51,940 nucleotides of DNA from Caldilineaceae bacterium (lineage in GTDB: Bacteria; Chloroflexota; Anaerolineae; Caldilineales; Caldilineaceae), in the NCBI GenBank assembly GCA_020433455.1, contig JAGRCP010000024.1, positions 1-51,940 of the forward strand. Direction: 5' to 3'. Positions within the stretch are counted from its first letter, which is position 1. Each line of letters opens with the position of its first letter. Shown here in pieces: positions 18,531 to 27,937 of this stretch. The notes under the pieces were generated by a model. The model was not told the DNA's origin and made no database searches. It saw nothing but the letters and a program-made list of their open reading frames with translations. A program made the position numbers and the translations under genes.

Positions 18531-21245
18531 GTGCGGGCATCCTCATTGCGCATGCTGACCATCGTCGTCACCACGCTGCTGCTGGGCTTGTTGGCTCTGG
18601 TCATCTGGCTGGTTATGCGGACCGACCACGCTGCTGCGCCTGCGTCCGCCGGCGGCCAGACGCGTCCTCCCGTAACAGCTGCGACCGCGCCGGAAGCCAC
18701 GGCCGCGCCGACCGAGACTGATTCCCCCGCCGGACTGGAAACCTTGCCGGCCGGCGGCTTCGCGTTTACGCCGCCGGCCGGATACGCCTCTTCGCGCACC
18801 GATACCGCTATCACCCTGACCGGCCCCGCGCAAAGCGGCGCGCTCAACCCCGTCTTTCTCCTCAGCGGCGGCGCGCCGGGACAGTTTGTCGCCGGCGATG
18901 CAGACAATCTGGCCGCAATCTTCGAGGAATTTGTCACCTATTTCGCCGAACAGGACAATTTTGAACCGGGCCCCACCCAGGAGTTGACGGTGGACGGCGC
19001 GCCCGCGCTGGCCGCCGATATCGTCAGCCGCGAGGAGGCTGACGGTTTTGCCGGACGCATCGTCATGGCCCGGCCCGGACCGGAACGCATTTTTGTCATG
19101 GTCGGCGTAGGACCGGCCGCCCAGTGGCAGGCTGAAGTGGCTGCGCGCTATGAGGAAGTTTTAACCGGTATCGATCTCCTGGACACGTCGACAGCCGGTG
19201 CATCCGATTCGGAATCGACCGGTGATTCCGCCGCACCCGGTACGACCACAACGCCGCCGCCCGCAGAAGCAGCGTCGGCAACCACAGAGGCAACAATAAC
19301 GGTAACCACAGTGGCAGCAACGGCGGAAGGCGCGCCGACAGCCTCACCCGCGCCGACTGATGCCACGGAGGGTAACCCCATCGTCCTGGCCACTGCACCG
19401 CCGACCGTCACGCCGCGGCCTGCAGATGCCGCTTTGCCCACGCCGCCCGCCACGCTGGACGCCGACCCGGGTCCCATGGCATTACTCAACGCCAATTTCG
19501 TCAATGAAATCGCCTTTGCCGGCGATAACCTGTGGGCCGCGACCCAAGGCGGCATTGTGGCGTGGAGCCGGGAGAACGGCGCATTTGCGCGCTTCAGCAC
19601 GCTGGACGGCCTACGCGTCAATCAATTCGACGCGGCCGACGCCTGCCTGCTGCCCGGCTTGGGTCTGGTCTTCGGCGGCCCTGCCGGCCTGCAAATTTTT
19701 GATCTCCAAACCGGACGCTGGAATTCGCTCAATACCGGCAACAGCGCCATGAGCTTCGATGACGTCGTCGCCCTCTGGTGCGACAGCAAAAACAGTTATC
19801 TGGTTCTGGGCTATGCCCATCACGGACTGGATGTCTTTGACGCCGTCACCAGCGAATGGACGCACCTGGATCGCAATGACGGTCTGGGCGCGGACATTGT
19901 GGAAGATGTGGCCGTAGCGGGCGACAGGGGCGCCTATTGGGTTTCGTCAGGTATCGGGCTTTCGGTGATCCGCGACGATGAAGCGCAGATATTCAATGCC
20001 GCCAACAGCCCACTGGAAGTCGCTCCGCTCCACGGCCTGGACGTGACGCCCAATGGCAGCGTCTGGATCGCGGGCACGCGCCGCCTCTATCGGGTAGATT
20101 CCGGCGACGAGTGGACCGTCTATGACGCCGCCGCGCTGGGCGCCGGCTTTCCTGCCGCGCCCTTAGCCGGATTGACGGCAACCGGCGACGGCTCCATTTG
20201 GCTGGCCGATGAGGCGGCAACAATCTGCCGGTTTGACGTACTGGCCGAGCGCTGCGTAGACGTTTATGCGGGCGAGCCGGGCATGGCGGCCGGTCCCGTT
20301 ACCGATATTGCTTCCGGCTCCGACGGCGCAATCGCCTACGCCACCGACGGCAACGGCGTGAGTCTCTTCAACGGGCGCACGTGGCGCATGCTCGACGTAC
20401 CCGGCGAGGCGCTTCTCAGCAACGCCGTCCATGCGCTGGCAACCGACCGGGACGGCTTTATTTGGCTGGCCGCCGACGGCGGCGTGCAGCAGTTCAGCCC
20501 GGCCGCGCCCCAATTGATGCGCAACTACGCATGGACAGAAGAACTGCCCCTCACCTCCGTTGCGGCCATTGCGCCTGCGCCCATTAGCGGCGTCTGGTTC
20601 GGCGGCGAGGATGGGGCGGCGCTGCGGGATGAGGACGGCTGGCGTCGCTTTACCGTCGCCGACGGTTTGGCCGACGATCGGGTCCAGGCCCTGACCGCCG
20701 ATCATCGGCGGCGCATGTGGATCGGAACCCGGGCGGGCCTCAGCATCTGGAACGGAGAAGAATTTTTCAACTTGACCCGGGAGAATGGTCTGCCCAGCGA
20801 CAACATCACCGCCCTGGCGTCCGACAGCGAAAGCGTCTGGATCGGAACCGACAGCGGCGGCCTCTATCGGTTCATCAACAATCAGCTGCGCGTCTACAAC
20901 ACGCAGAATGCGGGCCTGCCTTCCGATGCTGTTACGTCCCTGGCGCTGCTGTCCGACGGCGCGCTGCTGGCGGGAACGGAGCAAGGCCTGGTCCGCTTCG
21001 TCGACGGCCAGGGAACGCTTATAGGCGATCTGCCCGCAGCGCCCATCTCCAGCCTGGCCGCGGACGGCCAGGGCCGCGCCTGGTGCGGCGTCACAAATGA
21101 CGGCCTGTATGAGTTTGACGGGGAAATATGGCGCAAGGTGGAAGCGGGCATGCCGTCGGTTACCATCAGCGCGCTGACGACCGATCAGTACGGAGCGCTT
21201 TGGGTCGGCGGCGAGAGCGGCGGCGTACTACGCATGGCGGAATAA
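18531..21245 (+). CDS. Membrane-anchored two-component-regulator-type propeller protein
   Basis: A 904-residue envelope protein. The N-terminus MRASSLRMLTIVVTT leads into one membrane segment (about residues 9-29); then comes an Ala/Thr/Pro-rich stretch, a small folded domain (~60-225), a second Thr/Ala/Pro linker (~225-310) and a long repeat region. The repeats carry patterns such as NLWAATQGGIVAW, MWIGTRAGLSIW, LPSDNITALA and VWIGTDSGGLYRF, typical of Reg_prop blades (Pfam PF07494), enough for one or two seven-bladed propellers outside the membrane. No kinase, HTH or other output domain follows. The GTG start has AAGGAG 9 nt upstream. In hybrid sensors such propellers bind glycans; here the role is unknown. 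Confidence 0.82.
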   Translation: MRASSLRMLTIVVTTLLLGLLALVIWLVMRTDHAAAPASAGGQTRPPVTAATAPEATAAPTETDSPAGLETLPAGGFAFTPPAGYASSRTDTAITLTGPAQSGALNPVFLLSGGAPGQFVAGDADNLAAIFEEFVTYFAEQDNFEPGPTQELTVDGAPALAADIVSREEADGFAGRIVMARPGPERIFVMVGVGPAAQWQAEVAARYEEVLTGIDLLDTSTAGASDSESTGDSAAPGTTTTPPPAEAASATTEATITVTTVAATAEGAPTASPAPTDATEGNPIVLATAPPTVTPRPADAALPTPPATLDADPGPMALLNANFVNEIAFAGDNLWAATQGGIVAWSRENGAFARFSTLDGLRVNQFDAADACLLPGLGLVFGGPAGLQIFDLQTGRWNSLNTGNSAMSFDDVVALWCDSKNSYLVLGYAHHGLDVFDAVTSEWTHLDRNDGLGADIVEDVAVAGDRGAYWVSSGIGLSVIRDDEAQIFNAANSPLEVAPLHGLDVTPNGSVWIAGTRRLYRVDSGDEWTVYDAAALGAGFPAAPLAGLTATGDGSIWLADEAATICRFDVLAERCVDVYAGEPGMAAGPVTDIASGSDGAIAYATDGNGVSLFNGRTWRMLDVPGEALLSNAVHALATDRDGFIWLAADGGVQQFSPAAPQLMRNYAWTEELPLTSVAAIAPAPISGVWFGGEDGAALRDEDGWRRFTVADGLADDRVQALTADHRRRMWIGTRAGLSIWNGEEFFNLTRENGLPSDNITALASDSESVWIGTDSGGLYRFINNQLRVYNTQNAGLPSDAVTSLALLSDGALLAGTEQGLVRFVDGQGTLIGDLPAAPISSLAADGQGRAWCGVTNDGLYEFDGEIWRKVEAGMPSVTISALTTDQYGALWVGGESGGVLRMAE

Positions 21246-21284
21246 CCGGCGGAAGAATAACCGCCGCCCGGACCAAGCTATACC

Positions 21285-22595
21285 CTACATTTGTCTGGGA
21301 CGGGCAGTCAATTTTACAGTCACGGTACGCTCTTCGCCGTTGCGCAGGAGCGTCAGCGTCACCTCATCGCCGGGGCTTGTAAAACTGCTCAGATAGTAGA
21401 GAATGTCATCAAATTTGGTAACGGGCTGGTCATCAATTGCGGTGATGAGATCGCCGCCCACGGTCGTGGGGCAGATTTGGGGATAGGCCGTATTCACCTC
21501 GGTGCGGCCGCCGCGGATGCCGGCCCGTGCGGCAGGCGTATTGCTGAGCACCTGCACCACCAGCGCGCCCCGCGTATCAGGCGAGAGCCCGGTTTCATCG
21601 GCGCAAATGGGACTGACGGTCTGGCCGCTGATGCCGATATAGGCATGACGATATGCGCCGTCCTGAATGAGCGCAGGCACGACCCGGCTCACAATGGTGA
21701 CGGGGATGGCAAACCCTACGCCGCTATTGGCCCGTTCATCGGAACGAATCTGGGCGTTGACGCCGATCAATTCGCCCCGTTCATTAAGAAGCGGCCCGCC
21801 CGAGTTGCCCGGATTGATGGCTGCATCGGTCTGGATGGAGCCGGGAATGCTGAAGGACGCCCGGGCCGGAATCGAGCGACCCGTCGCGCTGACGATACCG
21901 CTGGTGAGGGTGCCCTCCAACCCAAAGGGATTGCCGATGGCCGCGACCCGCATGCCCACGTAAACATCGTCCAGCGTGCCCAGGCGAATGGGTCGCAGGT
22001 CATAGCCCGTCGGATCGATGTGCAAAACGGCCAGATCGCTGTCCACGTCGGTCCCCGTTACCTCGGCCATGGCTGCGGTGCCGTCCACAAACGTTACCTG
22101 GATATGGTCTGCGCCATCCACCACGTGATTGTTGGTGACGATATACCCCGCCTCATCCCACACAAAGCCCGAGCCGGAGCTGATCACCAAAAGCGTATCC
22201 GGATTGACGCCATCGGGGATAGCGGTATCGGGCAATACGGTATGGGGATCGCCCAGCACCGAAATGTTGACCACTGACGGATTGACCTGCTCATAGATGT
22301 TCGCCAAGACCGCGCTTTCGTAGTCGCTGCGATCCTCGGGCAACGCAATGACCACAGGCGAAGGCGTAGCCGCCGCTGCGACCGGTGCATCCGCGCTGGG
22401 CGCACTGGACGCGGACGTACCGGTCGCGGACGCGCTGAACAGGACCGAGCCCAACGCTGCGGAAAAAATGCAGCCGAACAGCAGGATGATCATGCCGCCC
22501 AGGGCCAGCCAGAGGGGCAAATTTGAATGACGCGGCTTGTCCGCTGCTTCCGGACTGTGAGCCGGCGCAGATTGCGAAGAATTTTGAGTATCCAT
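21285..22595 (-). CDS. HtrA/DegP-type serine protease with one PDZ domain
   Basis: A membrane-anchored quality-control protease of 436 residues. An N-terminal cytoplasmic tail is followed by a transmembrane segment (~27-50), an Ala/Ser linker and the trypsin-like domain with an intact triad: H157 in TNNHVVDGA, D187 in DVDSDLAVLHID and S265 in NPGNSGGPL. A C-terminal PDZ domain (~340-430) contains GALVVQVLSNTPAARAGI and DLITAIDDQPVTKFDD. The topology resembles HtrA/DegS of Gram-positive type. It converges on the propeller gene with 39 nt between the stops. The ribosome site (GGAAC) is weak. Confidence 0.93.
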   Translation of the reverse strand: MDTQNSSQSAPAHSPEAADKPRHSNLPLWLALGGMIILLFGCIFSAALGSVLFSASATGTSASSAPSADAPVAAAATPSPVVIALPEDRSDYESAVLANIYEQVNPSVVNISVLGDPHTVLPDTAIPDGVNPDTLLVISSGSGFVWDEAGYIVTNNHVVDGADHIQVTFVDGTAAMAEVTGTDVDSDLAVLHIDPTGYDLRPIRLGTLDDVYVGMRVAAIGNPFGLEGTLTSGIVSATGRSIPARASFSIPGSIQTDAAINPGNSGGPLLNERGELIGVNAQIRSDERANSGVGFAIPVTIVSRVVPALIQDGAYRHAYIGISGQTVSPICADETGLSPDTRGALVVQVLSNTPAARAGIRGGRTEVNTAYPQICPTTVGGDLITAIDDQPVTKFDDILYYLSSFTSPGDEVTLTLLRNGEERTVTVKLTARPRQM

Positions 22596-22753
22596 AATTG
22601 TTCCAAACCTGTCAGGTCGATTTTAGTAGGGCTGTCCGTTATGTTCAGGCTCTTTCAGAATCAATGCGGGCCGCTGCCTGAAACATGAATTCCGGCTGAC
22701 TGCCTCATTCTACACCAAACCGGCCGGAATCATGGTGGGAATGCTTGCACTTC

Positions 22754-22781
22754 TTCCATTGCCTTTGGCCTATGTTACAAT
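22754..22781 (+). promoter_or_regulatory. Weak promoter candidate for the LysM gene
   Basis: TTCCAT (22754-22759), 16-bp spacer, TACAAT (22776-22781), within the 288-bp divergent gap between the HtrA and LysM genes. The rest of that gap shows no further structure. Confidence 0.35.
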
Positions 22782-22883
22782 CGTGCAGGAAGATGCGTTG
22801 TTCTCTCGCTCGATTTGCCCGTAACGGGCCCCAAAATTTCCGCTGGAAAAGCGCCGCCTGCGCCGACAAGGGAATCATCGTTC

Positions 22884-23633
22884 ATGAGTCGTAGCCAATT
22901 GGCTTTTGTGATATTGATGAACGCAATTATCAGTCTGGTGATCGCGCTAGCGGTCGTTGCGCTTTTCGAGCGACGCCGCCCCGATCCGGAAGAGCTGGCA
23001 GCCCTCTATACGCCTGTTCCCGGTGCGGTTATGGCGGCAACGGCAACCTTGGCGGATATTACGACCTTGCCCACCTCAGCGCCGGTGACGCCTGAAACGC
23101 TCAGCCCGGATTCCGGCCAAAGCACATCCGTTTCCAACGGCGACGAGATCGTTCATGTGGTGGAGGCAGGCGAAAGCCTGGGCAGCATTGCCGCTCGCTA
23201 CGGCGTCACGCTGGATGCCCTGGTGCAGGCAAACGGGCTGATCAACCCCGATTTTGTCTTCTCCGGTCAGCGGCTGGTCATCCCCGGAACAGGCGATTCA
23301 GCCGCGCCGGCCGTACAGGCCGAAGGCGGAGTCGAGATTACGGGAATTAACAACGCAGGCGATTTGGCCCAGGAAGTCGTCCTCATCGCCAATGAAAGCA
23401 ATACGCCCTTTAACTTGACCGGCTGGCAACTTGGCCGGGAAGGCGGACCGACCTATACGTTCGGCAATGTGCAGCTTTTTCCCGGCAGCGGCGTAGAGGT
23501 CTACAGCGCGGCCGGAGAAGATGATAGTCGCCGCCTTTACTGGGCGCAAAACGAAGCGCAATGGACCGCAGGCAGCAGCGCAAGGCTGCGCAATGCGGCG
23601 GGCGTCGAAGTCGATGCCATGACCATTGAATAG
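22884..23633 (+). CDS. Membrane-anchored LysM plus lamin-tail-like domain protein
   Basis: A 249-residue surface protein. The N-terminus MSRSQLAFVILMNAIISLVI forms a single membrane anchor (to about residue 28). A Pro/Thr-rich stem follows, then one LysM domain (~88-135; VVEAGESLGSIAARYGVTLD and SGQRLVIP), which binds N-acetylglucosamine-containing polymers such as peptidoglycan. The C-terminus (~145-249) resembles a lamin-tail (LTD) beta-sandwich: VEITGINNAGDLAQEVVLIAN, LTGWQLGREGG, FPGSGVEVYSA. The start at 22884 is chosen because it places the membrane segment at the N-terminus; the longer frame from 22815 adds a Pro-rich peptide. The next gene begins 11 nt after the stop. Confidence 0.82.
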   Translation: MSRSQLAFVILMNAIISLVIALAVVALFERRRPDPEELAALYTPVPGAVMAATATLADITTLPTSAPVTPETLSPDSGQSTSVSNGDEIVHVVEAGESLGSIAARYGVTLDALVQANGLINPDFVFSGQRLVIPGTGDSAAPAVQAEGGVEITGINNAGDLAQEVVLIANESNTPFNLTGWQLGREGGPTYTFGNVQLFPGSGVEVYSAAGEDDSRRLYWAQNEAQWTAGSSARLRNAAGVEVDAMTIE

Positions 23634-23644
23634 GGAGAAGGGGA

Positions 23645-24187
23645 ATGACGAACAGCGATTCGGATAACGATAAAAATCAGGAGACGCGCAAGCGCAGAAG
23701 CCGCCGCCCCGTGAAGCGACGCCGCAAGAACCGCGGTTCCGATAAGAGCGGCAATAAGCCCGGCGCGCGGGCTGAACAGGGCGAGAAGAGCGAAAAGCAG
23801 CGCATCAACGAGCAGGCGCGCAAGGAACGCCGCCGCCGCAAGCGCCGTCGGCGCGGCAGCAGTTCCCGGCGACGCACATCGGAGCGCAAGGAGCAGCCCG
23901 CGACGCTGGAGATTGACTACGTCGCGCCGGAATCCATCTTCATTTACACCCACGTCACGCGCAAGGATGCGCGTGACAGCGGCTATGAGTTCCGCCCCGA
24001 GCACTTCGCCCACGTGGATCGGCGTCTGGAAGATTTCAGAATCGACCTCTCGCCCATCATGGGGACCATTTTGGAAGTCGAGGAAGGCTCCAAAGGCATC
24101 CTCCACGAATTTGTTTGGGATGATGAACTGGATGAAGAGACGGTTTTTGTCCAGGAAGAGGATGAGGGCAACGCGGCGCAGGAATAG
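23645..24187 (+). CDS. Highly basic protein with acidic C-terminal part, unknown function
   Basis: A 180-residue bipartite protein. Residues 1-85 are dominated by Arg and Lys (runs such as RKERRRRKRRRRG), likely disordered and able to bind nucleic acid. Residues 90-180 form a small acidic domain (ATLEIDYVAPESIFIYTHVT, DRRLEDFRIDLSPIMG) ending in a Glu/Asp tail. I do not recognise the folded part. A GGGAGAAGGGGA ribosome site precedes the ATG, which follows the LysM gene by 11 nt, and asnS starts 57 nt downstream; cotranscription with asnS suggests, but does not show, a translation- or RNA-related role. Confidence 0.7.
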   Translation: MTNSDSDNDKNQETRKRRSRRPVKRRRKNRGSDKSGNKPGARAEQGEKSEKQRINEQARKERRRRKRRRRGSSSRRRTSERKEQPATLEIDYVAPESIFIYTHVTRKDARDSGYEFRPEHFAHVDRRLEDFRIDLSPIMGTILEVEEGSKGILHEFVWDDELDEETVFVQEEDEGNAAQE

Positions 24188-24244
24188 GCGCAGGCGGATT
24201 CAAAACAAGCTGAACTGTATTTTAATCACACGCGGAGAAGAGCA

Positions 24245-25588
24245 GTGGCTCCCATTGTTTCCATTCATCAACTTTACAAGCATGTCGGCGAAGAGGTCAC
24301 GCTTCAGGGGTGGGTCTACAACCGCACGGGCAAAGGCAAGCTTCAATTCCTCCAGGTGCGCGATGGAACGGGCATCTGCCAGGCCGTAATCTTCAAGGGC
24401 AACGTCAGCCCGGAAGAGTTCGCAGAAGCCAAAGCCCTGGGCCAGGAAAGCAGCTTACGCGTCACCGGCATCGTCAAAGCCGAAGAACGCGCGCCGGGCG
24501 TTCCAGGCGGATATGAACTGGACGTACGCAGCGTGGAGGTCGTGCAGGCGGCGGAAGAATACCCCATCTCGCCCAAAGAGCACGGCGTAGAATTTCTCAT
24601 GGCCAATCGCCATCTCTGGCTGCGTTCATCGCGCCAGTGGGCGGCCCTGCGCGTACGCGGCGTCGTCATTAGCGCCATCCGGGAATGGCTGGACGACAAC
24701 GGCTATCTGAACGTGGATACGCCCATCCTCACGCCGGCTGCGGCCGAGGGTACGACCACGCTCTTTGAGATCGACTATCACGGCGAACCGGCGTATCTGG
24801 CCCAAACCGGCCAGCTCTACAACGAAGCCAACATTTTTGCCTTCGGCAAGGTCTACTGCTTTGGGCCGACTTTCCGGGCGGAAAAGAGTAAGACCCGCCG
24901 CCATCTCCAGGAATTCTGGATGGTGGAGCCGGAAATCGCGTTCTGCGACCTGGATGAACTCATGGAGATCGAGGAGCAGTTCGTTTCCCACATCGTGCAG
25001 CGTTGCCTACGCGAGTGTCGAGCTGAGTTGGCCGTGCTGGAACGCGACACCACGCTGCTGGAAAACGTAACGCCGTCTTTTCCCCGCATTCATTACGATG
25101 AGGCGGTGGAGATGATCAACGCTGCCGCGGCGCAGGGACTCTTGGTGCCCGGGTACGATGAGCCCGTACCGGCTATCGAGTGGGGCGAGGATTTTGGCAG
25201 TCCCCACGAGACCTATCTGGCGGCCCAATTCGAGAAGCCGGTCTTTGTCCATCACTATCCCACCCGGGTAAAGGCCTTTTACATGGAACCTGAGCCGGAT
25301 CGCCCCGAAGTCTGTCGCAGCGTGGATCTTCTGGCGCCGGAAGGCTACGGCGAAATCACCGGCGGCAGCGAGCGCATGAGCGACCCCGCTAAGCTCCTGG
25401 CCGCCATCGACCAGCACGACCTGCCCCGGGAAGCCTACGACTGGTATCTGGATTTGCGGCGCTATGGCTCCGTCGTCCACAGCGGCTTCGGCCTGGGCGT
25501 AGAGCGCACCGTAGCCTGGATTTGCGGGCTGGATCACCTGCGCGAAGCCACGGCCTTCCCCCGTACGTTGACCACCATGCGTCCGTAA
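24245..25588 (+). CDS. asnS: Asparaginyl-tRNA synthetase
   Basis: Charges tRNA-Asn with asparagine. The 447-residue class IIb enzyme has an N-terminal OB-fold anticodon-binding domain ([21 protein letters not shown]) and a catalytic domain with motif 2 ([20 protein letters not shown]) and motif 3 ([13 protein letters not shown]). The ending [13 protein letters not shown] is characteristic of AsnS rather than AspS. The start is GTG at 24245 with GGAGAAG about 7 nt upstream; no ATG fits. It is followed by a 15-bp inverted repeat. Confidence 0.95.
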   Translation: MAPIVSIHQLYKHVGEEVTLQGWVYNRTGKGKLQFLQVRDGTGICQAVIFKGNVSPEEFAEAKALGQESSLRVTGIVKAEERAPGVPGGYELDVRSVEVVQAAEEYPISPKEHGVEFLMANRHLWLRSSRQWAALRVRGVVISAIREWLDDNGYLNVDTPILTPAAAEGTTTLFEIDYHGEPAYLAQTGQLYNEANIFAFGKVYCFGPTFRAEKSKTRRHLQEFWMVEPEIAFCDLDELMEIEEQFVSHIVQRCLRECRAELAVLERDTTLLENVTPSFPRIHYDEAVEMINAAAAQGLLVPGYDEPVPAIEWGEDFGSPHETYLAAQFEKPVFVHHYPTRVKAFYMEPEPDRPEVCRSVDLLAPEGYGEITGGSERMSDPAKLLAAIDQHDLPREAYDWYLDLRRYGSVVHSGFGLGVERTVAWICGLDHLREATAFPRTLTTMRP

Positions 25589-25607
25589 AAACAGGCCGCG
25601 GCGAAAA

Positions 25608-25653
25608 CGGATGCAGGCGGATAATTTCCAACCAAAAGATCCGCCTGCATCCG
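25608..25653. repeat. 15-bp inverted repeat downstream of asnS, terminator-like
   Basis: CGGATGCAGGCGGAT (25608-25622) and its exact inverse (25639-25653) surround a 16-nt loop. An outer CCGCGG pair (25596-25601, 25660-25665) could extend the structure. There is no T-run. It lies 19 nt after the asnS stop. Confidence 0.85.
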
Positions 25654-25693
25654 CCCCGGCCGCGGTCTCTTATCAACCGGACCTTTTCCGATC

Positions 25694-26782
25694 ATGATCT
25701 ATTTTCTCGTCGGCTTCTTTGCCTTGGCCGTGACCGCGGCAGTGACGCCCATGGCCGGCGCGCTGGGACGGCGGCTCGATCTGGTAGACCGGCCGGGCGG
25801 ACGACGCCTGCATCAAGGGGCCATCCCGCGTACCGGCGGGTTGGCGCTTTTTGCCGGCTTCTTTCTCACCGTGCTGCTCACGCTTATCCTGCCGGCAGTG
25901 GGACCGGAGAGCCTGGCTAACCTTTTCCCGCCCCGGGATGATCCCTTGGAAATGCGCCGCCTGGCCGCGCTGTTGGGCGGCAGCTTCTTTTGCGTGGTCA
26001 TGGGCTTTATCGATGACCGCTTCGAGCTGGGCCCCGGTCCCCAATACCTGATTCAGTTTACGGCAGGCTGCACCGCCGCATCAGGTCTTATCTTCATTAA
26101 GCACGTCAACAACCCCCTGGGGCCGGGGTTGCTGGGCGGACCGGACGGGTTGCCCTGGTGGCTGGTCTGGCCATTGACCGTCTTCTGGTTCATGGGCATG
26201 ATGAATACGGTCAACTGGCTGGACGGCCTCAGCGGCCTGGTCGCGGGCGTCACGGCCATATTGAGCGCGGTGCTGGCTCTGCACATGATTTTCCGGGCCG
26301 AACCGGCCCAATTGAGCGTGGCGCTGCTGCCCGTCGCCCTGTTGGGGACAACGTTGGGCTTTCTCCCCTTCAACTTTGCCCCGGCCCGCATCTTTATGGG
26401 GAGCAGCGGCAGTTACTTTCTGGGCTTTGCTATTGCCGCGCTGGGCATTGTCGGCGGCGCGCGGCTGGCTACCGTTCTCTTCATCGTCGGCCTGCCCGCG
26501 CTGGATGTGGCCTGGCTGATTATCCAGCGCCGTCGGCGGGGGCTCTCGCCGGGCGCGGGCGGACGGGACCACCTGCATTTTCGCTTGCTGGATCGGGGGC
26601 TGGGCGAGCGCCGCATCGTCATCGCGTACTGGCTGTTCTGCGCGCTCTTCGGCCTGCTCACCCTGGTGCTGGATAGCCGCATCTACAAGCTGGCGGGTCT
26701 GGTTGGGGTCGCGTTCATGGGGCTGGCGATCCTCATCTGGGCCAATCGGGGCGGTTCATTTTCACAACCAAACGACAGATAG
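25694..26782 (+). CDS. WecA/MraY-type polyprenyl-phosphate sugar-phosphotransferase, with Ser replacing a conserved Asp
   Basis: Multi-pass membrane enzyme (362 residues, about ten hydrophobic segments) of the family that moves a sugar-1-phosphate from a UDP-sugar to undecaprenyl phosphate. Family motifs present are GRRLHQGAIPRTGG (~36-49), FIDDR (D107, D108), NTVNWLDGLSG (N171, N174, D177) and RDHLHFRLL (~291-299). The usual FMGDxGS motif, whose Asp binds Mg2+ in MraY, reads FMGSSGS here with Ser at 237; the codons are unambiguous in the given sequence. The rest of the motif set favours WecA/TagO over MraY. It may be inactive or mechanistically unusual. tsaD follows 34 nt downstream. Confidence 0.82.
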   Translation: MIYFLVGFFALAVTAAVTPMAGALGRRLDLVDRPGGRRLHQGAIPRTGGLALFAGFFLTVLLTLILPAVGPESLANLFPPRDDPLEMRRLAALLGGSFFCVVMGFIDDRFELGPGPQYLIQFTAGCTAASGLIFIKHVNNPLGPGLLGGPDGLPWWLVWPLTVFWFMGMMNTVNWLDGLSGLVAGVTAILSAVLALHMIFRAEPAQLSVALLPVALLGTTLGFLPFNFAPARIFMGSSGSYFLGFAIAALGIVGGARLATVLFIVGLPALDVAWLIIQRRRRGLSPGAGGRDHLHFRLLDRGLGERRIVIAYWLFCALFGLLTLVLDSRIYKLAGLVGVAFMGLAILIWANRGGSFSQPNDR

Positions 26783-26816
26783 ATTGAAAGCAAATTGTTG
26801 AAATCAGAGCATCGTC

Positions 26817-27899
26817 ATGCGTATCCTTGCAATTGAAACCAGTTGTGATGAAACGGCCGCCGCGGTGATTGAAAACGGCCGCCGCATTCTGAGCAACGTA
26901 GTCGCCACCCAAATCGAACTGCATGAGCGCTTCGGCGGCGTTTTTCCCGAAGTAGCCAGCCGTCAGCACGTCCTGGCCATTCGCCCCGTCATCGAGCAGG
27001 CCCTGGAGCAGGCGGGGATTTCCGCCATGGGGGCGCTGGACGCCCTGGCGGTGACCAATGGTCCCGGCCTGGCAGGCAGCCTGCTGGTGGGCGTCAACAC
27101 GGCCAAAGGCATCAGCTTTACCAGCGGCTTGCCCCTGCTGGCGGTCAACCATCTGGAAGGTCACATATACAGCAACTGGCTGGCCGAAGGAACCGCGGCG
27201 CAGCCCATCACCGGCGAACCGCTGGATCCCGACCGTTTCCCCATCCTGGTGCTCATTGTTTCCGGCGGCCACACGGAATTGGCGCTCATGACCGGGCACA
27301 GCCGCTATCAACAATTGGGGAGTACCCTGGACGACGCCGCCGGCGAGGCGTTCGACAAGGTTGCGCGCCTGCTGGAGCTGGGCTATCCCGGCGGACCGGC
27401 CATCCAACGGGCCGCGGGGCAGGGCGATCCAACGCGCTACGCGCTGCCGCGCCCGCTGCTCCACAACCGGGACCATCGCTTCAACTTCAGCTTTTCCGGC
27501 TTAAAGACCGCGGCGCTCAATTTGACTCGGGGACTAACTGAGGGAGATGAACCCATCACCGAGCAGATGAAGGCGGATGTGGCCGCGGCATTTCAGGCTG
27601 CCGCCGTCGAGGTGCTTGTGGAGAAGACGGCCGACGCCGCGCAGGCTTTTTCCGCTCAGCAAGTCTGCATATGCGGCGGCGTAAGCGCCAATGCGGCCCT
27701 GCGCCAGGCAGCCGCAACGCGCATGGCGCAGCTGGATTTGCCCCTCCATGTGCCCCCCCCTTTCCTTTGCACAGACAATGCGGCCATGATCGGCGCGGCC
27801 GCGTATTATCGCAGCCGTGCATTTCCCCACAGTGAAGCAGAGCTTGATTTGGACGTGTTTGCCAATCTGCCGCTTGTGGAATTGCAGGCGGCAGCATAA
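26817..27899 (+). CDS. tsaD: tRNA N6-adenosine threonylcarbamoyltransferase
   Basis: Catalyses the last step of t6A37 formation in ANN-decoding tRNAs, together with TsaB and TsaE. The 360-residue length is normal for this ASKHA-fold protein. Motifs: ILAIETSCDETAAAV at the N-terminus, the metal-binding NHLEGH (H112, H116), SGGHTEL, GEAFDKVARLL, CGGVSANAALR and CTDNAAMIG. All key residues are intact. It converges on the AI-2E-type gene with 38 nt between the stops and no visible terminator. Confidence 0.96.
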   Translation: MRILAIETSCDETAAAVIENGRRILSNVVATQIELHERFGGVFPEVASRQHVLAIRPVIEQALEQAGISAMGALDALAVTNGPGLAGSLLVGVNTAKGISFTSGLPLLAVNHLEGHIYSNWLAEGTAAQPITGEPLDPDRFPILVLIVSGGHTELALMTGHSRYQQLGSTLDDAAGEAFDKVARLLELGYPGGPAIQRAAGQGDPTRYALPRPLLHNRDHRFNFSFSGLKTAALNLTRGLTEGDEPITEQMKADVAAAFQAAAVEVLVEKTADAAQAFSAQQVCICGGVSANAALRQAAATRMAQLDLPLHVPPPFLCTDNAAMIGAAAYYRSRAFPHSEAELDLDVFANLPLVELQAAA

Positions 27900-27937
27900 G
27901 GCGGGGGATCGCCTACGCAGATTATTATGCAAATCAC

